Source: Phaeobacter sp. CECT 5382
GTDB taxonomy: Bacteria; Pseudomonadota; Alphaproteobacteria; Rhodobacterales; Rhodobacteraceae
NCBI RefSeq assembly: GCF_001457775.1
Contig: NZ_CYSG01000020.1
Location: forward strand, 1-64,000
Length of the DNA stretch: 64,000 bases
Direction: 5' to 3'
The translations under genes and the position numbers were made by a program. The notes beneath the pieces are model-generated. The model had not been told where the DNA came from and ran no database searches. It saw only the letters and a program-made list of their open reading frames with translations. Each line of letters opens with the position of its first letter. Positions within the stretch are counted from its first letter, which is position 1. Shown piece by piece: positions 26,460 through 34,878 of the stretch.

Positions 26460-27070
26460 AGGAAACCTCCGTCGAAATCATCCAGGGCCAGTGGCTTTGC
26501 TTTATACGGCCCCACATCCAGAACATCCGCATCCAAGCCAAGGTCGATATGAGTGGCGATCAGCGCCGCGCCGCCCGTTGCCAGATGGCCGCGTACGGCA
26601 TCGGCAAACAAGGCAACAGAGTCGCGGTCAAGGCTCACCGTAGGTTCATCCATCACCCAAATGGCACGCCCGGTGACCAGCATCCGTGAAAGGCCCAAGC
26701 GTCGTTTCTGCCCCGCAGACAAAGCGCCGGCCGGACGGTCGCGCAATTGAGTCAGATTATAGGCTTCAAGGGCGGGCTCAATCGAAGCTGCGCCAAAGAC
26801 ACTGGCCCAAAACGCCAGGTTTTCTGCCACTGTCAGAGCCGGTTTCAAACCATCGGAATGGGCTGCATAGGCGATCTGCTCGTCACCACCGGCAATCACG
26901 CCAGCCAGCGGCGGCTGCAAGCCTGCAATGCAGCGCAACAGCGTCGTCTTGCCGATCCCATTGGGTCCGCGCAGGATCAGCGCCCGCCCCGCAGGAAGGC
27001 TGAAACTGATCCCCTCCAGCACCGGCAAACCGCCGCGAGAGACCTTCAGATCTGATACATTCAGTGACAT
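26456..27070 (-). CDS. ccmA: Heme ABC exporter ATP-binding protein CcmA
   Basis: The 204-aa ATPase has Walker [15 protein letters not shown], the signature [14 protein letters not shown] and Walker [15 protein letters not shown]. It energises release of heme-bound CcmE with CcmB, C and D. It opens the ccm row, 149 bp after the Mth938-type gene. No terminator is visible in that gap, so read-through from the sec row is possible. The ribosome site is weak. Confidence 0.96.
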   Translation of the reverse strand: MSLNVSDLKVSRGGLPVLEGISFSLPAGRALILRGPNGIGKTTLLRCIAGLQPPLAGVIAGGDEQIAYAAHSDGLKPALTVAENLAFWASVFGAASIEPALEAYNLTQLRDRPAGALSAGQKRRLGLSRMLVTGRAIWVMDEPTVSLDRDSVALFADAVRGHLATGGAALIATHIDLGLDADVLDVGPYKAKPLALDDFDGGFL

Positions 27071-27219
27071 GAATACCGGCTTATCTCATTGCTTGGGCGC
27101 AGAAAAGCTGCAAGTTACGCGCGCTGCCTTGCGGTAGGTCAAATCTGCTCCAGAATTCATGTTTTTGCGGCTCAGTCGACTATACTCAGGATCTCTCGCT
27201 CCGGAGTGTTTCTCGGCAA

Positions 27220-27573
27220 TCAGGTCGGCAAAGCGGCAAGAGCAATCCGACGTCCTTCGGACAGCAGCACGTTATATGTCCGGCAGGCGGCGGGTGAATT
27301 CATCACCTCAACGCCCAGACCAGCCGTCTCCAGCGCCTGACGCAGATCGGCAGGGATATGACAGATTTCAGCACCTGTCCCGATAAAGACCACATCCATC
27401 TTTCCTGCCAGCTGCAACAGGGCTTCGCGGTCATCGAAACCGTTCCAGAGCTGTGTCCCTGCACCACTGGTCAGAATACCGCCCTGCTGCACCTCACCGG
27501 CAATCCGAAAGAACCCGGGGCCGTAGCCATCCACAGGTTTTGCATCCGTAAATGTCACTTCGTTAAGGCGCAT
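27220..27573 (-). CDS. Mth938-like domain protein (DUF498 / NDUFAF3-type)
   Basis: This 117-aa single-domain protein has the beta-clam fold core seen in LTSGAGTQLWNGFDD, VVFIGTGAEICHIPADL and MNSPAACRTYNVLLSEGRRIALAAL. Mitochondrial relatives (NDUFAF3) assist complex I assembly, and alphaproteobacterial members are commonly encoded by secDF, as here. AAAGGA stands 7 bases before the ATG. It lies 35 bp after the TSUP permease gene on the same strand. Confidence 0.88.
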   Translation of the reverse strand: MRLNEVTFTDAKPVDGYGPGFFRIAGEVQQGGILTSGAGTQLWNGFDDREALLQLAGKMDVVFIGTGAEICHIPADLRQALETAGLGVEVMNSPAACRTYNVLLSEGRRIALAALPT

Positions 27574-27608
27574 GGGAAAGTCCTTTTGCGTATTTACGTA
27601 ACCCGCTT

Positions 27609-28373
27609 TTAGTCAAACAGCGGCAGTCCGATCAAGACCGCAAGGCCAATCACCGAATATGAGGCCAGACGATACAGCCGTTCCAGACGGGGATCAAACA
27701 GCGCCTTACCGATCAGGGTGGTGACCAGATAAGGACCAGCCAGCAACACGGCCACCGATAGCGTTTGCCAGTTGGCGACCCCGTCAAACACCAGATTGGT
27801 TACGATCACCAAATCCAGCAGCGCCAGAAACACGATGGTGTTGGCCCGGACCTTTGATACATCGCGCGCATTGGCCAGATAAAACACGATGACCGCAGGC
27901 CCCGTCAGCCCGGTCATGCCACCAATGGTCCCAGCCGTGCCGCCAATCGCAAAACGCCCGCGCCAGCCAAGACGTCCCTGCCAGCGCCAGCCCGTCACCA
28001 CCGCCAAAAGCGTCAGGCCGATTATGCCGGACAGGATCCAGCGCAGAGTCAGCGCATCCAGTTGCGCCATCAGCCACAATCCAAACGGCACTGCCACGCT
28101 TGCGGCGATCGCCAAGGCGCCGACTTCGGCCTTGTCAGCAATCTTCCAGGCGGATGGAAACAGCGCTGCGGTAGAGATCAAACCGGTGGCAGCCATCAAG
28201 AACACCACATCCGCCGTTGGCAAAAACTGCGTGCCAATGGGCACAAAGATCATCGCAGTGCCAAAACCAGTGAAGCCGCGGACAAGTCCTGCGGCTCCTA
28301 TTGTTATCATCATCCAGAAAAGGCCCGGCACTGCCATGGCCCCTTCCAGTGCAAGGATCAGTGCATCAAGCAT
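27609..28373 (-). CDS. TSUP family permease (TauE/SafE-like)
   Basis: The protein is 254 aa with about eight membrane helices in two repeated halves. The family blocks are visible in AAGLVRGFTGFGTAMIFVP and AGTIGGMTGLTGPAVIVFYLA. The family moves sulfonates, sulfite or related organosulfur anions; the substrate is not known here. ATG 28373 lies 8 bases inside the end of secF, which argues for coupled translation. A longer frame upstream runs entirely within secF and lacks family sequence. Confidence 0.85.
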   Translation of the reverse strand: MLDALILALEGAMAVPGLFWMMITIGAAGLVRGFTGFGTAMIFVPIGTQFLPTADVVFLMAATGLISTAALFPSAWKIADKAEVGALAIAASVAVPFGLWLMAQLDALTLRWILSGIIGLTLLAVVTGWRWQGRLGWRGRFAIGGTAGTIGGMTGLTGPAVIVFYLANARDVSKVRANTIVFLALLDLVIVTNLVFDGVANWQTLSVAVLLAGPYLVTTLIGKALFDPRLERLYRLASYSVIGLAVLIGLPLFD

Positions 28374-29334
28374 CAATGTTGGAGAATTGATTGCCTGCTG
28401 TGTTGGCCTGTTTGCTCCAATCGCGTTTGACGCCAAGGCGCAGCAGAATGGTCGAGGCTACAAAGATCGACGAATACGTCCCCACAATCACGCCCCAGAT
28501 CATCGCAAAGACAAAGCCACGGATCACGTCGCCACCCAGAACATAGAGAGAAATCAGCGCCAGCAGCGTGGTGACAGAGGTCATCACCGTCCGGCTAAGC
28601 GTTTCGTTGATCGACAGGTTCAGAACCTCACCGAGATCCTTTTTCTTGTAGCGACGCAGGTTTTCACGCACTCGGTCAAACACAACCACGGTATCGTTCA
28701 ACGAATAGCCAACGATTGTCAGCAGGGCCGCGATAATGGCCAGATCAAACTTGATCTGCAGCACCGCAAAAATGCCAATGGTCAGCACCACGTCGTGCAC
28801 CAGAGCCGCCACGGCACCAAGTGCAAACTGCCACTCGAACCGCAACCAGATATAGATCAGGACGGCACCGATCGCCAGCACCACCGCCAGGATCGCGGTT
28901 TGCACCAGCTCACCCGAAACCTTGGGGCCTACGGATTCAACCGACACGAACTTTATGCCAGGTGCCACCACATCCAGGGTGGTGCGCAGTGTTTCGATGA
29001 CCTCTCCCGAGATCGCTTCACCGTCGGCCTGCGCCTGAATGCGGATCATCGCCACGTGCTGGTCTTCGTCGAAATTGGGGTCAAACACCTCGGTGATCGA
29101 GATATCCCCTAGCCCCAAAGGTGCTATCACATCGCGATAGCTACCAACATCAATCGCCGAGGAGCTTTCGGTTCGCACCGTGGTGCCGCCTCGGAAGTCG
29201 ATGCCGAAGTTCAGACCTTGCAGGCCAAATGACGCAAGGCTCAGCACCATAAGCAGTGCGGAAACCCCAACCCAGACTTTCCATTTGCTGAAAAAGTCGA
29301 ATGAGGTTTCCTGAGGAACTAGTCTAAGCCGCAT
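28366..29334 (-). CDS. secF: Protein translocase subunit SecF
   Basis: SecF with SecD uses the proton gradient to pull secreted proteins out of SecYEG. It is 322 aa with six membrane segments. The family blocks are GLNFGIDFRGGTTV (TM1 to periplasm), TIVGYSLNDTVVVFDRVREN (TM4) and ALISLYVLGGDVIRGFVFAMI. It follows secD by 2 bp. Confidence 0.97.
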   Translation of the reverse strand: MRLRLVPQETSFDFFSKWKVWVGVSALLMVLSLASFGLQGLNFGIDFRGGTTVRTESSSAIDVGSYRDVIAPLGLGDISITEVFDPNFDEDQHVAMIRIQAQADGEAISGEVIETLRTTLDVVAPGIKFVSVESVGPKVSGELVQTAILAVVLAIGAVLIYIWLRFEWQFALGAVAALVHDVVLTIGIFAVLQIKFDLAIIAALLTIVGYSLNDTVVVFDRVRENLRRYKKKDLGEVLNLSINETLSRTVMTSVTTLLALISLYVLGGDVIRGFVFAMIWGVIVGTYSSIFVASTILLRLGVKRDWSKQANTAGNQFSNIDA

Positions 29335-29336
29335 GA

Positions 29337-30998
29337 TTACACCTCAATCTGTTTTGGACGACGACGCTCAAACCACATCACAATTATCAGGCGGGTGACA
29401 AAGATCGCGGTAAACACCGAGGTCATGATGCCAAGCCCCAGCGTGATCGCAAAACCGCGCACCGGGCCAGAGCCCATAGCGAACAGGATCACAGCTGTGA
29501 TGAAAGTGGTGACATTGGCGTCCAGAATGGCGCTCAGCGCCTTGGAATAGCCTTCGTCGATAGCACGCGCGGGACCGCGCCCTGCCTTCAGCTCTTCGCG
29601 GATCCGTTCAAAGATCAGCACATTGGCGTCGACTGCCATACCAACCGTCAACACGATACCCGCAATCCCCGGCAGGGTCAGGGTCGCACCGATGAGGCTG
29701 AGAAAACCAAAGATCAGCGCCACGTTCAGGATCAGCGCTACATTGGCAAAGATGCCAAACAGACCATAGCTCAGAGCCATAAAGACCAGCACGCCGACAA
29801 AGGCGACGATGGTCGCGATCTTGCCAGCATCAATGCTGTCTTGGCCAAGCTCTGGCCCGATAGTGCGCTCTTCGAGGAACTCCAGCCCTGCAGGCAGGGC
29901 ACCGGCGCGCAACAGGATCGCCAGATTGGTGCTTTCCTCGATGCTGAAATTGCCGGTAATAATGCCGGATCCCCCCGGAATATGAGACTGGATCACCGGG
30001 GCCGAGACGACCTCATCATCCAGCACGATCGCGAAAGGGGAACCGATGTTTTCGGCCGTGTAGTCGCCAAACTTGCGTGCGCCCGATGTGTTGAACCGGA
30101 AGTTCACCGCAGGCTGACCGTTCTGGTCAAAGGCAGGCTGTGCATCCACCAGTTGTTCACCAGTCACAACCGGCGCGGCCTCTACCGTGTAGAAAGCACC
30201 AGGTTCATCCACCGAGGGGATCACCTTGTTGCCAACACCGGCAGCTGCATTAGCGTCAGAGCCACGCCCCACCACAGGGTTAAAGGTCAGCTGCGCGGTG
30301 GTGCCGATGATGGCTTTCAGCTCAGAGGCGGAGCCAATGCCCGGCACTTGGATCAGGATCCGGTCGGCGCCCTGACGCTGAATGGTTGGTTCCCGCGTGC
30401 CGACCTCGTCGATGCGGCGGCGCACGATTTCCAGTGACTGGCGCACGGTGCGATCATCTGATGCCAGACGCTCGGCCTCTGAGAGCTCAACCGTGATAAT
30501 GTCATCGGTACCAGAAACGGAAATATCCGATGCCCCGCCCCCAGTAAGGCTGGTGATCGGATTGGCTAGTCTACGCACCACTTCCAGCGCGCGTTCCATG
30601 CCCTCGGGCTTGGTAATCTTCAGGCGAATCTGCCCCTCAGGCGCCTGCTGGCGACGAAAGCTGCCAACTGTCGCCCGTTCCGGGCGCAGTGCATCGCGCA
30701 CTTCAGGCCACAGCGCATCCATGCGCGCACCGTAGACGTCCTCGACCTGCACCTCGGCCAGCAGATGCGCACCACCACGCAGATCCAGCCCGAGATTGAC
30801 CAATGAGGACGGCAGATAGGAGGGCCATTGCGCGACCAGCGCCTGCCGTTCCGCCGTGTCACCCTTGGCGATGATTTCCGCGGCGGCGTCATTGGACTGC
30901 TCGACGCGGGTGTAAAACCCATTTGGCAGGGCAAGCAAAAGGCCGGTCACACAGACCAGCCAAATGAGAACCCTCTTCCAGAGATCAATTTGCAGCAT
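29337..30998 (-). CDS. secD: Protein translocase subunit SecD
   Basis: The protein is 553 aa with TM1 at the N-terminus, a large periplasmic P1 domain with LGLDLRGGAHLL, and five more helices. TM4 contains the proton-path aspartate in GMAVDANVLIFERIREEL. It is followed directly by secF. YajC lies 33 bp upstream, giving the usual yajC-secD-secF order. Confidence 0.97.
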   Translation of the reverse strand: MLQIDLWKRVLIWLVCVTGLLLALPNGFYTRVEQSNDAAAEIIAKGDTAERQALVAQWPSYLPSSLVNLGLDLRGGAHLLAEVQVEDVYGARMDALWPEVRDALRPERATVGSFRRQQAPEGQIRLKITKPEGMERALEVVRRLANPITSLTGGGASDISVSGTDDIITVELSEAERLASDDRTVRQSLEIVRRRIDEVGTREPTIQRQGADRILIQVPGIGSASELKAIIGTTAQLTFNPVVGRGSDANAAAGVGNKVIPSVDEPGAFYTVEAAPVVTGEQLVDAQPAFDQNGQPAVNFRFNTSGARKFGDYTAENIGSPFAIVLDDEVVSAPVIQSHIPGGSGIITGNFSIEESTNLAILLRAGALPAGLEFLEERTIGPELGQDSIDAGKIATIVAFVGVLVFMALSYGLFGIFANVALILNVALIFGFLSLIGATLTLPGIAGIVLTVGMAVDANVLIFERIREELKAGRGPARAIDEGYSKALSAILDANVTTFITAVILFAMGSGPVRGFAITLGLGIMTSVFTAIFVTRLIIVMWFERRRPKQIEV

Positions 30999-31031
30999 TG
31001 CCCTGCCTTTTCAGTTTGTTAAGGAAGGGTC

Positions 31032-31310
31032 TTAAGCTGCTGGCTCGGTCTTGCTGAGCACCTGAGCGATAGTGGATTTCACCACACGCACCTTGACGCC
31101 TTCGGCCAGCTCAACCTCGACCTCGTTGTCGTCTTTGACCTTGGCAATTTTGCCGATCAGGCCACCCTGGGTCACAACCTGATCACCGCGACGCACATTG
31201 GAGACCATATTCTGATGCTCTTTCATCTTTTTCTGCTGCGGACGGATCAGCAGGAAATACATGATCGCAAAGATCAGGATGAGCGGGAGAAACTGGCCAA
31301 TCTGGTTCAT
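31032..31310 (-). CDS. yajC: Preprotein translocase subunit YajC
   Basis: YajC is the small accessory subunit of the SecDF complex. The 92-aa product from ATG 31310 reads MNQIGQFLPLILIFAIMYFL, a single membrane helix, then LIRPQQKKMKEHQNM and a cytoplasmic domain with GDQVVTQGGLIGKI. A longer frame upstream has no family sequence. Its promoter must lie between here and the IS remnant at 31507. Confidence 0.95.
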   Translation of the reverse strand: MNQIGQFLPLILIFAIMYFLLIRPQQKKMKEHQNMVSNVRRGDQVVTQGGLIGKIAKVKDDNEVEVELAEGVKVRVVKSTIAQVLSKTEPAA

Positions 31311-31534
31311 ATCCAAGGGGGTCTTCCTTCTGTCTATCCGGCACCCTCTTGGCGAGGTGCCGTTAATTTGCGGCGAACCTATGCGTTGCACCCCAGCATT
31401 GCAAGGCAAGCGCAGGCTCTGACCCTGAAAAGCTTGGGAAAAGGCAAAGCTCAGAGGAGGACTTGAGAAGAATACACCAGTAGGGCCAGCCTTGCTTGAC
31501 CTCTATGGTCAGGACCCATTGATTTCTGTTGAAG

Positions 31535-31575
31535 GACGTGATTCACGGTTCGAAAACTGAGCGGTGAATCACGTC
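31535..31575. repeat. 12-bp perfect inverted repeat inside the IS
   Basis: GACGTGATTCAC (31535-31546) and GTGAATCACGTC (31564-31575) pair around a 17-base spacer just before the transposase. It may be part of the IS's own regulatory end. Confidence 0.85.
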
Positions 31576-31576
31576 T

Positions 31577-31614
31577 GATCTCTTCTGGCTGACGGGATCT
31601 CTTCTGGCTGACGG
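31577..31614. repeat. 19-bp tandem duplication at the transposase start
   Basis: GATCTCTTCTGGCTGACGG occurs at 31577-31595 and again at 31596-31614. One copy is expected in a working gene; the second shifts the frame. Confidence 0.92.
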
Positions 31615-31865
31615 ATGTGCAGATGGCACGTCTGCAGCCCTTCTTCCCAAAGTCCCACGGCAAGCCGCGCGTCGATGACCTGCGTGTTTTGAGCGGGATT
31701 ATCTTCATCAATCGCAATGACTTAAGGTGGCGCGATGCCCCTGACGCCTATGGTCCGCACAAGACGCTCTACAACCGCTGGAAACGGTGGAGCGACAAAG
31801 GCATCTTCGCACAGATGATGGTCGGTCTGGCTGCTGATCACGGCGAAGAAAAGACCGTGATGATC

Positions 31866-31909
31866 CCTCTCGGGACATCACCTGCGTGATGCCCTGCCGG
31901 GCAGAGGGC
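31866..31909 (+). repeat. Short insertion, copy 1, in the transposase
   Basis: These 44 bases stand where a single Asp codon is expected between MI and ATYLK of the transposase. The segment follows GATC, and contains CCCTGCCGGGCA (31892-31903), which recurs inverted in copy 2. Aligned with copy 2 in reverse complement the two agree at roughly three quarters of positions, and most differences are transitions. Confidence 0.6.
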
Positions 31910-31980
31910 GCTACGTATCTGAAAGCTCACCGTACAGCGACCAGCATGGCCGCGAAAAAGGGGGGCGTGGACGTCTGATC

Positions 31981-32021
31981 ATTGCCCGGCAGGGTATTGC
32001 GTAGAAATGTCTTGAAAGGGA
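31981..32021 (-). repeat. Short insertion, copy 2 (inverted), in the transposase
   Basis: These 41 bases interrupt the transposase between LI (…CTGATC) and GRTKGG. They also follow GATC and begin with the inverted form TGCCCGGCAGGG (31983-31994) of the 12-base core of copy 1. Confidence 0.6.
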
Positions 32022-32535
32022 GGCCGAACCAAGGGCGGCATGAATACCAAACTGCACGCCATCTGCGACAGCCAGGGACGTCCTCTCAACCTGTTCGTCA
32101 CAGCAGGACAAGTCAGCGACTACATCGGCGCCGGCGCTTTGGTGAGTAGTTTGCCTACGGTCGAATGGCTGCTCGGGGACCGAGGATACGACGCTGATTG
32201 GTTCCGAGAGGCGTTGAAAGACAAAGGGATACGCGCCTGCATCCCGGGTCGGAAGCAACGCAAGAAAACCGTAAATTATGACAAGCGCCGCTACAAACGT
32301 CGCAACCGGATCGAAATCATGTTCGGAAGGCTTAAGGATTGGCGGCGTGTGGCGACCCGATACGATAGGTGCCCGAAGGTATTCCTATCAGCAATCGCCC
32401 TCGCAGCTCTCGTCATCTACTGGCTATGCGTCCTGACCCTAGTAAAAAAAGCGAAGCGCCTGACCCTGGGTGGGCGTGAAGCGCCCTCCCCTTTTCTGCA
32501 AGCAAACCTTTGGTTTGACGGGAGGGTCGGGCGCT

Positions 32536-32554
32536 GGCCGGTCTACGACCGGCC
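32536..32554. other. Perfect hairpin in the serS leader region
   Basis: GGCCGGTC and GACCGGCC form an 8-bp stem with loop TAC, 125 bp before serS. No T-run follows. It could be a leader structure or a leftover of the IS neighbourhood. Confidence 0.4.
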
Positions 32555-32678
32555 TTGGCTGAATCAAGCAGGTCCTTCCTACAACAATTTAGGCCTTTTG
32601 CCCCTGCCCTCTTTCTCTTTGCCACCCCTTGCGGCATAGGTTCCATAGTGATTCAAAAACCGTCGAGGAGCCGACACC

Positions 32679-33971
32679 ATGCATGACATCCGTGCAATCC
32701 GCGAAAATCCTGCTGCTTTTGACGCCGCTTTGGCGCGACGTGGGGATGCGGGCGTGTCGTCAGACATTCTGGCGCTGGACGAGGCGCGTCGCGCCAAGAT
32801 CCAGCAAGCCGAGGCCGCCCAAGCCGCGCAGAACAAGGCCGCCAAGGAAATTGGTGCCGCCAAGGCCAAAGGCGACAACGAGACCTTTGAGCGCCTGCGC
32901 GCCGAGGTTGCCGACAAGAAGAAAGAAGTCGCCGCCCTGCAGGCCGAAGCCAAGGAACTGGACGCAAAGCAGACCGATATGCTGGCCCGTATCGCCAACC
33001 TGCCTGCTGACGATGTGCCTGATGGCGCCGATGAAGACGACAATGTCGAAGTGAACCGCTGGGGCACGCCGCGCGCACTGGATTTTGCCCCAAAGGAGCA
33101 TTTTGAGATCAAAGGCGTTGCCTCCAGCATGGACTTTGAAACGGCCGCCAAAACCTCTGGCGCACGTTTCGTGTTCCTCAAGGGCGGCGTGGCTCGCATC
33201 CACCGTGCGCTGGCGCAGTTCATGGTCGACACCCATGTCGATGAAAACGGCCTCACCGAGATGCAGACGCCGGTTCTGGTGCGCGACGAGGCGATGTATG
33301 GCACAGATAAGCTGCCCAAATTCGGCGACGACAGCTATCAGACCACCAATGGCTGGTGGCTGGTTCCGACCTCTGAAGTCACCCTGACCTATTCGGTCGC
33401 CGGTGATGTGCTCGAAGCCAAAGATCTGCCGATCCGCATGACAGCCCACACCCAGTGCTTCCGCTCGGAAGCCGGCTCGGCTGGGCGCGACACCTCCGGC
33501 ATGCTGCGCCAGCACCAGTTTGAAAAGGTGGAGATGGTCTCGATCACGCATCCGGACGAAAGCGACAATGAGCAAAAACGCATGCTGCGCTGCGCTGAAG
33601 GTCTGCTGGAAAAGCTGGGTGTGCCCTATCGTACAGTGGTGCTGTGCACCGGTGACATGGGTTTTGGCGCGCGCCGCACCTTTGATATCGAGGCCTGGCT
33701 GCCTGGTCAGGATGCCTACCGCGAGATTTCTTCTGTCTCGACCACCGGTGCCTTTCAGGCGCGCCGCATGAATGCGCGCTTCCGCCCCGCGGATGGCGAA
33801 AAGCCCGAGTTCGTGCATACCCTGAATGGGTCTGGTCTGGCAGTCGGGCGCTGCCTGATTGCAGTTCTGGAAAACGGTCAGCAAGCGGATGGCTCGGTTA
33901 CTCTCCCCGAAGTCCTTTCCCCCTATCTGGGCGGCAAGCTGACCCTGACAGCCGAAGGTCAGCTGGTCTAA
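32679..33971 (+). CDS. serS: Serine--tRNA ligase
   Basis: This class II synthetase charges tRNA-Ser. It is 430 aa. Residues ~30-105 form the long antiparallel coiled-coil arm that grips the tRNA ([20 protein letters not shown]). The catalytic core has motif 2 [29 protein letters not shown] (in pieces, about 262-290) and motif 3 [22 protein letters not shown] stands before ATG 32679. In roseobacters serS usually neighbours yajC divergently; here the IS remnant lies between. Confidence 0.98.
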   Translation: MHDIRAIRENPAAFDAALARRGDAGVSSDILALDEARRAKIQQAEAAQAAQNKAAKEIGAAKAKGDNETFERLRAEVADKKKEVAALQAEAKELDAKQTDMLARIANLPADDVPDGADEDDNVEVNRWGTPRALDFAPKEHFEIKGVASSMDFETAAKTSGARFVFLKGGVARIHRALAQFMVDTHVDENGLTEMQTPVLVRDEAMYGTDKLPKFGDDSYQTTNGWWLVPTSEVTLTYSVAGDVLEAKDLPIRMTAHTQCFRSEAGSAGRDTSGMLRQHQFEKVEMVSITHPDESDNEQKRMLRCAEGLLEKLGVPYRTVVLCTGDMGFGARRTFDIEAWLPGQDAYREISSVSTTGAFQARRMNARFRPADGEKPEFVHTLNGSGLAVGRCLIAVLENGQQADGSVTLPEVLSPYLGGKLTLTAEGQLV

Positions 33972-34013
33972 CACCGGAAAGCCCTGCCCGCATGCGGCTG
34001 GTGCACACAGAGA

Positions 34014-34046
34014 AGCCGACGCTCCGAAAGGGGCGTCGGCTCTTTC
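34014..34046 (+). terminator. Intrinsic terminator of serS
   Basis: AGCCGACGC and GCGTCGGCT form a 9-bp stem with a 10-base loop, followed by CTTTCTATT. It begins 43 bp after the serS stop. Confidence 0.88.
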
Positions 34047-34124
34047 TATTCAGATGGCTCTGTTGAACTGATCAAAGACGGCCCCTCGAGAAACTTCAGG
34101 ATTTGGCTCAAAGCCGAGACCAGC

Positions 34125-34811
34125 CTATTTCTTGGCTTTCTTCTTCTTGTCTGCTTTGGGTTTTGACTTCTTGCCCTGCTCCAGACCTTCAAGAATGGCT
34201 TTGGCCTTTGCCTTTTCGCGCTCGATCGCGCGCCGTGCCTCTGCCTTGACCTTTTTCGCCTTGGCCTTGGCTTTTTCCTTCGCCCGCGCCACTTCTTCCA
34301 TCAACTGCTCCGCTTTGCGCAGCGACTTCTTCGCCTTGGCTTTGGCTTTTTCTGCCTTGCTCTCGGCTGCCTTCCTTGCGGTTTCCGCGGCGGCCAGCGC
34401 CGCGCTCAACGCCTCCTCCGCTTCGGAAGACAGTTTGGCGACAGGATTCTTGCTCTTGGCAGACTTGGCTGCCGCCTTACCACCGTTTTTCGCGGACGAT
34501 TTCACCTGGGGCTTTGCAAGTGGTTTTACAGATGGCCTCGGTGATGCGGGTTTGACTGCAGTTTGATCAGCAGCTTTCGCGGCCGCTCCGCCCTTGTCGT
34601 CGGAAGCCTTTGCAGTTGATTTCACCTGCGATTTGGAAAAATCATCCGCCGCCTGTTTCAATCCGGCAGCGCGCGCAGCCCCAATGCCGCCAATTTTTTG
34701 CAGATCCGCAAGCGAAGCTGCGGCCACCTCTTCTGCAGAGGTCAGCCCATGCGCTTTGAGTGTCGCGGCCAATGCCGGTCCAACGCCGGTCAGTTTGGTG
34801 ATTTCTGTCAT
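34125..34811 (-). CDS. Helix-hairpin-helix protein with Lys/Ala-rich histone-like tail
   Basis: The protein is 228 aa. Residues 1-55 hold two helix-hairpin-helix units (LTGVGPALAATLKAHGL and LQKIGGIGAARAAGLKQ), as in the DUF4332/RNA polymerase alpha-type HhH fold that binds DNA or proteins. The rest is low-complexity Lys/Ala/Pro sequence, like histone H1 tails, with a long helical KAKAKK stretch at about 135-228. DNA or nucleoid binding is a reasonable inference; no function is proven. GGAGTAAGGCAGGG precedes the ATG. It is a single gene between the desaturase and the serS terminator. Confidence 0.75.
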   Translation of the reverse strand: MTEITKLTGVGPALAATLKAHGLTSAEEVAAASLADLQKIGGIGAARAAGLKQAADDFSKSQVKSTAKASDDKGGAAAKAADQTAVKPASPRPSVKPLAKPQVKSSAKNGGKAAAKSAKSKNPVAKLSSEAEEALSAALAAAETARKAAESKAEKAKAKAKKSLRKAEQLMEEVARAKEKAKAKAKKVKAEARRAIEREKAKAKAILEGLEQGKKSKPKADKKKKAKK

Positions 34812-34878
34812 CCCTGCCTTACTCCTGTTGAAATGTCGCGCGCATCATTCAATAGGCAGCAGCATTGCACAGCACGGC

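Larger units (their letters stand above)
31507..32438 (+). mobile_element. Decayed IS5-family (IS427-type) insertion sequence
   Basis: The ends are inverted: GGTCAGGACCCAT at 31507 and, on the minus strand from 32438, GGTCAGGACGCAT. The flanks share CTA (left flank ends CTCTA just before a T; right flank begins CTAG), a possible target duplication. The element is 932 bp; without the two short insertions it would be about 850 bp, normal for this group. The transposase inside is broken. The IS sits in the gap between yajC and serS. Confidence 0.8.
31571..32438 (+). pseudogene. IS5-family transposase, multiply broken
   Basis: Pieces of a DDE transposase are readable: DLFWLTD, then MARLQPFFPKSHGKPRVDD and LYNRWKRWSDKGIFAQMM (first half), ATYLKAHRTATSMAAKKGG (middle), and MNTKLHAICDSQGRPLN, WLLGDRGYDADWF and RRNRIEIMFGRLKDWRRVA (second half). 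The expected start codon reads ACG at 31571, and a 19-bp duplication shifts the frame directly after it. Insertions of net 41 bp at 31866 and 41 bp at 31981 break the middle. The slippery run A5G6 at 31935-31945 is where this group normally uses a -1 frameshift, so that shift is not itself damage. Confidence 0.85.

Noticed and set aside
27889-29112. 407-codon open frame antisense to TSUP and secF
   Set aside because: Crosses two well supported genes on the other strand; no ribosome site or motif.
31935-31945. A5G6 run in the transposase read as a damaging frameshift
   Set aside because: This IS group is known to use a programmed -1 shift at such a run, so by itself it does not show decay.
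32536-32554. T-box or aminoacyl-tRNA-type riboswitch before serS
   Set aside because: Only one hairpin is seen, with no specifier or antiterminator structure, and T-boxes are not typical of alphaproteobacteria.
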